33,411 nt of DNA from a virus. The stretch lies in IMG/VR virus record IMGVR_UViG_3300029319_000035, positions 29,259 to 62,669 of that record. The stretch is one strand, 5' to 3'. Shown piece after piece: positions 27,504-33,411 of the stretch. The first letter of the stretch is position 1. Every line of letters starts with the position of its first letter. The position numbers and the translations under genes are program-made. The notes below the pieces were generated by a model. That model was given only the letters and a program-made list of their open reading frames with translations. It had not been told where the DNA came from and ran no database searches.

Positions 27504-27689
27504 CTACTCCTTTTTTAAGATTACACCGAAGTCGTTTATGCGGCCCTCGTTCAAAGCCCTGCGTGTCCTCAACTCAATCTGCTCCTCTGTTTGACGCATA
27601 TGAACAGGGCGTCGTTCATTCAATCGACGCTCACGCTCTCTCGCCTTGTGGAGACGTATTAAATCTTGGGCACTGCTTTTTCGAGCCAT
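27504..27689 (-). CDS. Small basic protein, 61 aa
   Basis: A short, very Arg-rich helical protein (RLHKARERERRLNERRPVHM; TRRALNEGRINDFGVILKKE). Its ATG shares one base with the stop of the preceding gene (TAATG), and it ends 2 nt before the next gene, so it is embedded in a coupled series and is probably real despite its size. Binding to nucleic acid or to the neighbouring terminase proteins is possible. No family is recognised. Confidence 0.6.
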   Translation of the reverse strand: MARKSSAQDLIRLHKARERERRLNERRPVHMRQTEEQIELRTRRALNEGRINDFGVILKKE

Positions 27690-28486
27690 TATTTACCACG
27701 CTTCTTCGGTTTTGGGTTCTCATCAACTATAGCACTATTCCGAGCGGTCTGTAGCTCAGTGATAAGACCTGCCATCATATCTTGCATTGTTGTCATTTGC
27801 TCTCGCATTTCTAACAAAGACGCGTCCTGCTGGGCAATCTTCTCTTGTTGAACCTTCATTGTCTCTTTGTACTTCTCTATGTCTGGATCTACTACAGACT
27901 GTACCTGCTTTGCTCCCTGATTCTCAAGCAACTCTTTCAACATCTTAGGCGTTAAAGAAGTCTCTCCACCAGCTTTCACTCGACCCATATCATATTGTAA
28001 ATCTCCTGCCCCATTGATGTCCACAAACTCCATTCCAATAACCAGGTACTGTATGTCTTCAGCTATATCTATGGTCTGTATACGACCATCTTGGTCCTTG
28101 CCTACAGTCTGATTTCGGTGTGTCTCTACTGTCTCAATCTTCTGCTCGTAATTCAACAACTCCCACTTCCCATTCGGCTGTACACTGGATCGGGTGTCAA
28201 TACACCACTCGAGCATCGACTCCATCATAAATACAAATGTCGGTGTATCTACTCTACCAAGAAGATTTTGTAGACGAAACTGCTGCACATAACTCCAGGT
28301 TCTGTTTCCTTTGACGTTGGTCTTAGGCTCTTTGGTCACGTGATGCTTCATTACATTGTCAATCATCTTCTTCATATACGTAAGATCCAAGATCTTTGAG
28401 TTGACCTTCTCTGCATCCTTCTTTACTGGCTCTACATATGTGCCCAGTCGTCGGCTTTGCTTCCGGTGGTTGTTAATAATCCCCAT
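27689..28486 (-). CDS. Hypothetical protein with C-terminal coiled coil, 265 aa
   Basis: Not recognised. The N-terminus is basic. The middle (about 55-170) is mixed alpha/beta and includes TFVFMMESMLEWCIDTRSSV and IQYLVIGMEFVDINGAGDLQ. Residues about 205-250 form a coiled coil (YKETMKVQQEKIAQQDASLL, then MREQMTTMQDMMAGLITELQ), and the end is basic (KPKKRGK). The binding site CAGGAGA lies 6 nt before the ATG. It overlaps the regulator gene by 14 nt and couples to the small basic gene, which places it between a Cro-like regulator and the terminase genes. Confidence 0.65.
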   Translation of the reverse strand: MGIINNHRKQSRRLGTYVEPVKKDAEKVNSKILDLTYMKKMIDNVMKHHVTKEPKTNVKGNRTWSYVQQFRLQNLLGRVDTPTFVFMMESMLEWCIDTRSSVQPNGKWELLNYEQKIETVETHRNQTVGKDQDGRIQTIDIAEDIQYLVIGMEFVDINGAGDLQYDMGRVKAGGETSLTPKMLKELLENQGAKQVQSVVDPDIEKYKETMKVQQEKIAQQDASLLEMREQMTTMQDMMAGLITELQTARNSAIVDENPKPKKRGK

Positions 28487-28952
28487 TGTTTCTCCTGATT
28501 TTTTCTAGTTGTTCTTTGTAAGCATCCAATCTTGCACTGCGCTCCTTTATCCGCTTACGTTGTTCTTGCTTCTTCTTTAATAGGTGTTCTTTCTCTTTGT
28601 CTAATTTTTGCTGCTCGGCTCTATCTGCATTCCGACGCTCTTCAAGCTCATCTGCTATCTCTCTGGCCAATGACCTGCGCAGGTTACTACGTATATTTGT
28701 TCGACGCTTATCTCCACCTTTCGCTAATAATTCAAAGATTTCAATCCTTATTCGCTGGGCATCTCGAATTAACTCACCCAAATCTGCGTCCGACAGCTGT
28801 AAATAATCAGCCCAAGCAATCAACGCTGGGAAATCTGGCACTTTTCGCTTCGCTCCCTTCGCAAACCAATGACTACTTGCTGATTTTCCGTATCCAGCTA
28901 CCTCTGTAGCTTCCTCTTTATCGAGTATTTTTAGGATTTTATCTAACGTCAT
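28473..28952 (-). CDS. Cro/CI-like HTH regulator with coiled-coil tail, 159 aa
   Basis: Residues about 5-60 look like a Cro-type helix-turn-helix: LDKEEATEVAGYGKSASSHW is the turn region, and RKVPDFPALIAWADYLQL matches the third-to-fifth helix layout of Cro/CI families. From about 60 on, the protein is a long charged helix (RRTNIRSNLRRSLAREIADE; LDKEKEHLLKKKQEQRKRIK) that may drive oligomerisation. No ribosome binding site precedes the ATG. A minus-strand promoter candidate puts +1 at the A of this ATG, suggesting a leaderless mRNA as for lambda cI from PRM. It is transcribed away from the plus-strand operon, so autoregulation and repression of that operon are likely inferences. Confidence 0.75.
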   Translation of the reverse strand: MTLDKILKILDKEEATEVAGYGKSASSHWFAKGAKRKVPDFPALIAWADYLQLSDADLGELIRDAQRIRIEIFELLAKGGDKRRTNIRSNLRRSLAREIADELEERRNADRAEQQKLDKEKEHLLKKKQEQRKRIKERSARLDAYKEQLEKIRRNNGDY

Positions 28953-28958
28953 ATCAAA

Positions 28959-28987
28959 AGAGTATTGACAAACAAAGTAAATGTCAA
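28959..28987 (-). promoter_or_regulatory. Minus-strand promoter candidate for the regulator and late genes
   Basis: On the minus strand, TTGACA (28987-28982) is followed by a 17-nt spacer and TACTCT (28964-28959). The -35 is perfect. The -10 matches only the three most conserved positions (T, A, final T). The expected start is 28952, the A of the regulator ATG. It overlaps the plus-strand promoter almost entirely. Confidence 0.55.
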
Positions 28988-28990
28988 TAC
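28962..28990. promoter_or_regulatory. Inverted repeat, probable operator, centred in the divergent promoters
   Basis: GTATTGACA (28962-28970) and TGTCAATAC (28982-28990) are perfect 9-bp inverted arms separated by 11 nt. Each arm contains one of the two -35 boxes. It is a likely site for the adjacent Cro-like regulator, but part of the symmetry could simply reflect the mirrored promoters. Confidence 0.65.
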
Positions 28991-28993
28991 CAT
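28965..28993 (+). promoter_or_regulatory. Plus-strand promoter candidate for the recombination operon
   Basis: TTGACA (28965-28970), a 17-nt spacer and TACCAT (28988-28993) form a sigma70-like promoter. The expected start near 29000 gives a 27-nt leader that carries GGAG before the ATG at 29027. Its -35 lies opposite the -10 region of the minus-strand promoter, so both cannot be occupied at once. Confidence 0.55.
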
Positions 28994-28997
28994 TGTA

Positions 28998-29011
28998 TTG
29001 TATCTATACAA
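28998..29011. promoter_or_regulatory. Second inverted repeat at the start of the plus-strand transcript
   Basis: TTGTAT (28998-29003) and ATACAA (29006-29011) form perfect 6-bp arms around a 2-nt centre, covering the predicted +1 of the plus-strand transcript and ending just before its GGAG. This is a classic operator position for blocking that promoter. Confidence 0.55.
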
Positions 29012-29026
29012 CACTTGGAGTAATCT

Positions 29027-29728
29027 ATGAAATTCAATATAATTAATGCCGGAAAACAAACCAAAACTACTAAACTTAAATGCCTCATCTATGGCGACTC
29101 CGGCGCAGGTAAAAGCTTCTTAGCTGCTACATCACCAAAACCACTGATCTTGCTCACAGAACCAAACGGACAAGCATCAATTATGCACTCAAACCCAAAT
29201 GCTGACCTCATTCACATCACAAATACAAGAGAACTTGGAGATATACTCAAGTCACTTACAGATGAACCACAACAATGGGCAAAATATGACACCCTTGTCA
29301 TTGATTCACTCACAGAAGTACAAAGACTGTGTAAAGATGACCTCACAAATAAAGGTAGAACTCAAATGAAACTCCAAGACTGGGGCAAACTCGCAGACTT
29401 TATGAGAAGATTTATACGTGCCCTTAGACAAATTCCAAAAAATATTGTATGCTTGGCTCTCTTGGAAACGCAATTCGAAGAAAGTACCGGACAAAGACAC
29501 CTAAGACCAGCATTCGAAGGTAAAAAAACCTCCGGTGAAATCGCCCAGTTCTTTAACTTTGTAGGATTTCTATACGCCGCACAGAATAAAGAGGAAAAAA
29601 GAACATCTCGATACCTGATGCTCGAAGGAAACGAACGAGTACTCTGCAAACCTACATACCCACTTACCGGAGTCGTCAAAGACCCCAACATTAAACAACT
29701 CTTCCAAAAGATTACAGGCCAAAAATAA
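29027..29728 (+). CDS. Sak4-like RecA-fold P-loop ATPase, probable phage recombinase, 233 aa
   Basis: The N-terminal half shows a Walker A (GDSGAGKS, residues 23-30) within LKCLIYGDSGAGKSFLAAT and a Walker B (YDTLVIDS, Asp93). A typical mid-region follows (MKLQDWGKLADFMRRFIRAL, then PKNIVCLALLETQ). Layout and length fit the AAA_24/Sak4 family, RecA-like proteins that support single-strand annealing and recombination in phages. GGAG lies 6 nt before the ATG. It shares a TAATG overlap with the nuclease gene downstream; a recombinase paired with a RecB/Cas4-like exonuclease is a known phage combination. A role in recombination-dependent replication or repair is inferred. Confidence 0.8.
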   Translation: MKFNIINAGKQTKTTKLKCLIYGDSGAGKSFLAATSPKPLILLTEPNGQASIMHSNPNADLIHITNTRELGDILKSLTDEPQQWAKYDTLVIDSLTEVQRLCKDDLTNKGRTQMKLQDWGKLADFMRRFIRALRQIPKNIVCLALLETQFEESTGQRHLRPAFEGKKTSGEIAQFFNFVGFLYAAQNKEEKRTSRYLMLEGNERVLCKPTYPLTGVVKDPNIKQLFQKITGQK

Positions 29729-30858
29729 TGCTCGCTTACCACCCAACTACCATATCTATGCACTATAACCACTGCCCACACGCTGTTACCCTGTGGAAAA
29801 TGAAAATGCCATACGACAGATCTGTCTTCCATACCGGAGTTATAGCCCACGCTATACTCGAGGAGATTGGCAAAAACCCACAAGAAGAACCTCGCGTTAT
29901 TGCAGATAAGGTCGTTGAAAAGTATTGCTCATCAGGACGCTCCTATGATGGAAACCCTGAACCACCTGCGCCTTTTAAAGATGCCATTGAGGGGGCGAGC
30001 CTCGCCCTCGATTGGCATAGCAGATATCCCGTGCCAAATGGACCGCATATCTACCACGAACACCCCTTCGCCTTTGACCAAGACTGGAATGAAGTCGGAT
30101 ACTACGATACTACAGCTCGCTTCAGAACTCTCCTAGATGTCGTCGAAATACACGACACAGATAACACAAGAACAGCAATCATCAGAGACTACAAGACTTC
30201 TTGGGTAGCTACCGCAGATGAACTCGATTCATTTCAACGAAGATGCCAAGCCGTTGTCGTATGGCTCGTATATCAACCAGACATCATTGTACTCGAAATC
30301 AGTAACCTGAGACTCAAATGGAACTTCCGAAGAGAACTCATCGTCAACGAAGAAGCAAATACACTGCAAAAATGGATGGACGAAATTACACTCGCCATCA
30401 AAACACTCGACAACGAACTCAAACCTAACCCGGGTATCGGCTGTATCAACTGCCCATACTCACCAAAATGCGACCACTTCGATAAAATGTACAAAGCCGA
30501 CGATGTTATGAAACGCTATATCGCTGCTAAAGAAGTCGTCAGCAAACTTGAACCACAAATCAGAAAAGCTGCCAAGAACCAACCACCTAAAGCTATGAGC
30601 CTCGGAAAAGTAGGCTATGCCAAGAAAGAACGGAAGAAAGTTCTACCAACCGCTCAAGCTACACTCGTTCAAAAATGGAAGGAACAAGATGGAACTGTTG
30701 ACGAACTCTTCCAACAACTTGACCTAGGTGTAAGAACTATCGAGAAAATCGCTCGTATCGTCACCAACAACAAGAAAGACCGTGAGGAACTTATCAGCAA
30801 ACTCACACGTACCGAACAGTACAGCTCGTTTGGTATTCACAAGGACAAAAAGAAGTAA
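29728..30858 (+). CDS. PD-(D/E)XK nuclease of RecB/Cas4 type with four-cysteine cluster, 376 aa
   Basis: The nuclease core shows GVIAHAILE (residues 37-45, the RecB-type G-x3-H-x2-l-E motif), Asp137, and Asp154-x-Lys156 (RDYKTS), with Gln174 after it. Cys16 near the N-terminus and Cys239, Cys242 and Cys248 near the end of the core (GIGCINCPYSPKC) give the C-x(n)-C-x2-C-x5-C pattern of the 4Fe-4S nucleases AddB and Cas4. A basic helical C-terminal part of about 125 residues follows. It overlaps both neighbours by one base. It probably resects DNA ends for the upstream Sak4-like protein. Confident as a PD-(D/E)XK enzyme; the Fe-S cluster is inferred. Confidence 0.85.
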   Translation: MLAYHPTTISMHYNHCPHAVTLWKMKMPYDRSVFHTGVIAHAILEEIGKNPQEEPRVIADKVVEKYCSSGRSYDGNPEPPAPFKDAIEGASLALDWHSRYPVPNGPHIYHEHPFAFDQDWNEVGYYDTTARFRTLLDVVEIHDTDNTRTAIIRDYKTSWVATADELDSFQRRCQAVVVWLVYQPDIIVLEISNLRLKWNFRRELIVNEEANTLQKWMDEITLAIKTLDNELKPNPGIGCINCPYSPKCDHFDKMYKADDVMKRYIAAKEVVSKLEPQIRKAAKNQPPKAMSLGKVGYAKKERKKVLPTAQATLVQKWKEQDGTVDELFQQLDLGVRTIEKIARIVTNNKKDREELISKLTRTEQYSSFGIHKDKKK

Positions 30859-31526
30859 TGCAACTCAACCTATTTGAAGAAAAACCACAATCGTTTCAAT
30901 ACCCTACCACTGAACCGCCACAAACCTACGAGGTTATCTACTGTGACCCTCCTTGGGACTACGATGGACGCTCCTTTCTCAACGGTAAAGCACACGAAAC
31001 TGGCTCGGCTTCAGACCACTACCCAACGATGAAACCAAACGAACTATGCGAAATGAACGTCAAACACATCGCAAGTAACAATTGTATCTGCTATATGTGG
31101 ACTACTGGACCTCAACTCGATATATCCATAGACGTCCTCAAAGCTTGGGGATTTAAATTCAAAACAATCGCGTTCGTCTGGAACAAGGCAATCACAAACC
31201 CCGGCTTCTACACTATGTCTTCCTGCGAAATCTGTATCGTCGGAACAAGAGGCGCAATCCCAAAACCAAGAGGCACTAGAAATGAAAAACAATACTTCTG
31301 CCAACAAAGAACAAAACACTCCAGAAAACCAAAAGAGTTCATCAAACGCATCTCAAGAATGCACCCCACTCAAAACAGAATCGAACTCTTCTCAAGACAA
31401 GCTCACCCCGAATGGTACTGTTGGGGACACGACGCAACAGGAAACGGTTCTGTGGTCATCCCCAGGCTCGAAGACAAAAATATACCTGATCACATTGCCA
31501 AAGTAATGTGGCCCATACCATTCTAG
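30858..31526 (+). CDS. MT-A70 family DNA adenine-N6 methyltransferase, 222 aa
   Basis: The catalytic DPPW motif (residues 30-33, in YEVIYCDPPWDYDGRS) is followed by family features: a region choosing the target base (NNCICYMWTTGPQLDISIDV), FKTIAFVWNK, and a late RISRMHPTQNRIELFSRQAH with WYCWGHDATG. The small size and layout match phage MT-A70 methyltransferases, which use S-adenosylmethionine to make N6-methyladenine. No restriction enzyme lies nearby, so protection of phage DNA from host nucleases or marking of replication/packaging sites is more likely than a restriction-modification pair. The target sequence cannot be read. The ATG overlaps the upstream stop (TAATG). Confidence 0.9.
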   Translation: MQLNLFEEKPQSFQYPTTEPPQTYEVIYCDPPWDYDGRSFLNGKAHETGSASDHYPTMKPNELCEMNVKHIASNNCICYMWTTGPQLDISIDVLKAWGFKFKTIAFVWNKAITNPGFYTMSSCEICIVGTRGAIPKPRGTRNEKQYFCQQRTKHSRKPKEFIKRISRMHPTQNRIELFSRQAHPEWYCWGHDATGNGSVVIPRLEDKNIPDHIAKVMWPIPF

Positions 31527-31534
31527 AGATTACT

Positions 31535-31765
31535 ATGAAACCAAAAACATTCGGAGCTTGGCTTAAAGCTAAACTCAAAGATAACAAAATACTGCAACGT
31601 GAAATGGCAAAACAAATTTGTGTTAGCCCAAATACACTTACCTCCTGGACGACCAATGCACGTGAACCCAGTATCCGAAACTTTAAATGGATATGTAAGT
31701 TCATCGCCATTATAGAAGATAAGCCAGAAGCTGAAATAATCAACGAAGCACTACGCTTCTTCTAA
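31535..31765 (+). CDS. Small Cro-type HTH protein, 76 aa
   Basis: A compact helix-turn-helix protein: LQREMAKQICVSPNTLTSWT (residues 20-39) is a good Cro/CI-type motif, with REPSIRNFKWIC as the following helix. I chose the ATG at 31535, 8 nt after the methyltransferase stop and preceded by AGAG. A GTG at 31508 would extend it nine codons into the methyltransferase gene. It is the last gene of the plus-strand cluster and its stop overlaps the stop of the convergent minus-strand gene. A DNA-binding regulator of the early genes is likely. Confidence 0.75.
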   Translation: MKPKTFGAWLKAKLKDNKILQREMAKQICVSPNTLTSWTTNAREPSIRNFKWICKFIAIIEDKPEAEIINEALRFF

Positions 31766-32022
31766 GCTTCTCCATACGGATCAGGTGGCTCTTCATCATT
31801 CTCCAGTAAGGCCTTCTCCATCTTCATTATGTACTCCTCGTACAAAGACAACAGTTGCTCTGTCGTCCAGTTGAAACGAAACTTGTAGATGCACAAGATG
31901 AATGTCAATGCGTGGGCTACATCTATCGGTGTTGCCCCATCCTCTACCTCTTTGCCTATCACCTCTAACACTGAGGTAAGAACTTTTTTACACGCTGCTG
32001 AGTCGTTTATTTCGGGGGCCAT
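31762..32022 (-). CDS. Hypothetical small helical protein, 86 aa
   Basis: Not recognised. It is mainly helical (ACKKVLTSVLEVIGKEVEDG; TTEQLLSLYEEYIMKMEKAL) with an acidic, Pro-rich end (ENDEEPPDPYGEA). It starts inside the last 16 bases of the upstream gene and ends convergently with the plus-strand HTH gene, the two stop codons overlapping. Its coupling to the upstream DNA-binding protein suggests shared expression, nothing more. Confidence 0.6.
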   Translation of the reverse strand: MAPEINDSAACKKVLTSVLEVIGKEVEDGATPIDVAHALTFILCIYKFRFNWTTEQLLSLYEEYIMKMEKALLENDEEPPDPYGEA

Positions 32023-32342
32023 ATCTTGTCATACCTCTTTGCCCACTTATATGAGCATCTTTGAACAGCCGCTATTGTCTGCCCATAGTTCTTGGCTATC
32101 GCCATCCAAGTCATTCCGTGTTGACGTGCCTTGTAAATACACGCACCCTTGCTCGCCTTTCGCAACGGCCAAGGTAAACCACTGTTCTCAGCATAACTCT
32201 TTGCTGCCCTCAATGCACTCTGAGAATTACAATACCCTATCTGAGTAGCTACTATACTCCAGCTACAACGATACTGCTTCCTGTAATTGTATGCTTTCTG
32301 TCCACGTGTCATTTCAATAATCTGTCCAAGGCCATATCTCAT
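32007..32342 (-). CDS. Tandem homeodomain-like DNA-binding protein, 111 aa
   Basis: Two similar tri-helical units are visible. The first is about residues 15-56 (YNYRKQYRCSWSIVATQIGY, then ALRAAKSYAENSGLPWP). The second is about 68-108 (CIYKARQHGMTWMAIAKNYG, then AVQRCSYKWAKRY). Each has the W-x-x-[IV]-A-x-x-x-[GY] turn and a basic recognition helix seen in homeodomain-like/Myb-type folds. The ATG at 32342 has GGAAG upstream; an ATG at 32312, just after the exonuclease stop, is an alternative start. It probably binds specific DNA as a two-domain unit. Confidence 0.65.
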   Translation of the reverse strand: MRYGLGQIIEMTRGQKAYNYRKQYRCSWSIVATQIGYCNSQSALRAAKSYAENSGLPWPLRKASKGACIYKARQHGMTWMAIAKNYGQTIAAVQRCSYKWAKRYDKIWPPK

Positions 32343-33045
32343 TTGTCTTCCCTTTCCTGCGTAACCAATCTCTTAACCCTCTCTCCTGTTGTATCGCTGC
32401 AGACTTTTGCCAACCCCAAAAATCCCGAACCGTTGGAAATCTACCATACCTCTCTGTAGCTTCCTTCAGTAATACCTCAATCAGAGATGCCGTTGCAAGA
32501 GCATCTGCACTGGCTGTATGAGCATCGTTTAACTCTAAGCCACGTCTATCACAAACAGCACTCAGCCTGTGGCTACCTCCTCCTCTTAAATGGTCGTCTA
32601 GTGCTCTGGCCATTATCAATCCACAAATACCAAAGAAGTGGAAACCAAACTCTCCTCTGGATGAAGCTGTTGGATACCATCTCCCTGAACGACGATACTC
32701 ACAGTTCAGTATCGTCCAATCAAACGATAAGTTGTACGCTGCTAGGACACGTCCACGTAAATGCTTCTGTAACTCTGGCCATACTTCCTCAAAGGTAAAA
32801 CAACCCTGCACATCTCGGTCATATATGCCGTGTACATTGCTTGCTCCTTCTGGTATCGGTATGCCAGGATTTATTCTACAGCTATACGCCTCTCTGGGAT
32901 TACCCTTTCCAAGCTCAAGGTGTACAATAGACAGCTCCACAATACGACACTCCTGTGGGTTGACACCTGTTGTCTCAAAGTCAAACACCGCTACAGGTAA
33001 CCCAAATAAAGGCTGTTCAGCATATTCGATTGCGTGATATCTCAT
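32314..33045 (-). CDS. DnaQ-like DEDDh 3'-5' exonuclease, 243 aa
   Basis: All three exonuclease motifs are present: Exo I with Asp22 and Glu24 (VFDFETTG), Exo II with Asp109 (AYNLSFDWTIL), and Exo III with His176 and Asp181 (HTASADALATA), giving a complete DEDDh active site. VHGIYDRDVQ is the usual inter-motif segment of the epsilon/RNase T group. The C-terminal ~50 residues are a basic extra module rich in Trp and Arg. It probably removes nucleotides from DNA or RNA 3' ends in replication, repair or host DNA degradation; no DNA polymerase gene is in view to pair it with. It overlaps its neighbours on both sides by about 29 nt. Confidence 0.85.
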   Translation of the reverse strand: MRYHAIEYAEQPLFGLPVAVFDFETTGVNPQECRIVELSIVHLELGKGNPREAYSCRINPGIPIPEGASNVHGIYDRDVQGCFTFEEVWPELQKHLRGRVLAAYNLSFDWTILNCEYRRSGRWYPTASSRGEFGFHFFGICGLIMARALDDHLRGGGSHRLSAVCDRRGLELNDAHTASADALATASLIEVLLKEATERYGRFPTVRDFWGWQKSAAIQQERGLRDWLRRKGKTNEIWPWTDY

Positions 33046-33361
33046 TCAGTGCTCCCTGCAATAAGTATTTCTCAAATATGTAAATGTTCCCAGAAGAGGT
33101 CCACACCAAAGCATACTCTGGCCAACCCTGCTCTACCAAGTAGTCTAACATCTTCCGCCAGAAAAGAGGCTTCTGTCTCTTCTGAAGACTCTTCACTATT
33201 TCTGACCTTGGACGCTTGTGTATTCTGTCTAGAGGTATTGTCTTCTGGCTGAGTGTTCTGTGTCTGGGTACGTTCGCTACTGCCCACCTCCAGAACGCCT
33301 GTGCATTCTGGTGGTAGCTATAGGTGATGTGTACGTCTATGTGGTCGTAGTACATTCGCAT
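33017..33361 (-). CDS. Hypothetical protein near the window edge, about 114 aa
   Basis: Not recognised. I take the ATG at 33361 (MRMYYDHIDVHITYSYHQN) as the likeliest start. The frame stays open to the right edge, a TTG at 33397 is possible, and the gene could also begin outside the window. Basic helical stretches (RRKT-like region HKRPRSEIVKSLQKRQKPLF) and Trp-rich segments (AFWRWAVANV) are visible, ending in a short beta part (EYALVWTSSGNIYIFEKYLL). It overlaps the exonuclease gene by 29 nt. Its likely role is tied to that gene's operon, but no function can be assigned. Confidence 0.5.
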   Translation of the reverse strand: MRMYYDHIDVHITYSYHQNAQAFWRWAVANVPRHRTLSQKTIPLDRIHKRPRSEIVKSLQKRQKPLFWRKMLDYLVEQGWPEYALVWTSSGNIYIFEKYLLQGALNEISRNRIC

Positions 33362-33411
33362 TGATATACGAATACCATACGTATCTTGACATTGCAAGAT
33401 AAACTTTTGAT

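Noticed and set aside
31745-31759. GAAGC-ACTAC-GCTTC hairpin as a terminator between convergent genes
   Set aside because: The stem has only 5 bp and there is no T run on either strand; it lies inside the coding end of the HTH gene.
32953-33411. TTGACA at 33386-33391 as a plus-strand promoter
   Set aside because: No suitable -10 can be judged before the window ends and no plus-strand gene is visible there.

Overview
The window is a compact piece of a tailed double-stranded DNA phage genome, almost without gaps between genes. The set of structural genes fits a short-tailed (podovirus-like) virion: large terminase, portal, scaffold, HK97-fold capsid protein, capsid accessory protein, a tail adaptor and a nozzle-like tail protein, then a block of probable internal/ejected virion proteins that includes a giant open frame of at least 3,244 codons. 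No sheath, tube or tape-measure gene is visible. No host genes, tRNAs, rRNAs, CRISPR arrays or insertion sequences are seen. The host cannot be read from the sequence. The modest GC content and the style of the structural proteins resemble uncultured marine phages; this is an impression, not a measurement.

Layout from right to left. (1) 33.4-31.76 kb, minus strand: a small gene, a DnaQ-type DEDDh exonuclease, a protein with two tandem homeodomain-like repeats, and an unknown 86-residue protein. (2) 29.03-31.77 kb, plus strand: a tightly coupled cluster of a Sak4-like P-loop ATPase, a RecB/Cas4-like PD-(D/E)XK nuclease with a four-cysteine (Fe-S type) pattern, an MT-A70 adenine methyltransferase and a small Cro-type HTH protein. 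This reads as an early DNA recombination/modification operon. (3) 28.95-29.03 kb: a divergent control region with two overlapping face-to-face promoter candidates centred on a 9-bp inverted repeat, plus a second inverted repeat at the start of the plus-strand transcript. (4) 28.95-19.65 kb, minus strand: a Cro-like regulator with a coiled-coil tail, two unknown proteins, a probable small terminase, TerL, portal, a zinc-ribbon protein, an acidic protein, scaffold, major capsid protein and capsid accessory protein, closed by a clear intrinsic terminator at 19592-19617. (5) 19.58-13.99 kb, minus: tail adaptor, large beta-rich tail protein, and three consecutive tail-appendage-like proteins of similar length. 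(6) 13.98 kb to the left edge, minus: a glycine-zipper protein, two helical virion-like proteins, a small acidic protein and the giant protein, which runs off the window.

Main new observations. The glycine-zipper, 424-aa, 665-aa and giant proteins together contain only one cysteine in about 4,500 residues, while the neighbouring tail proteins and the 144-aa protein in the middle do contain cysteine; this marks out a candidate ejected-protein set. The giant protein carries a helix-hairpin-helix signature followed by an aspartate at the same spacing as in HhH-GPD DNA glycosylases. It also has a region resembling the ADP-ribosyltransferase-like / 'ITxxxRxxIxxGLP' modules of giant phage polyvalent proteins. 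The regulator at the head of the late-gene run is predicted to be made from a leaderless transcript.
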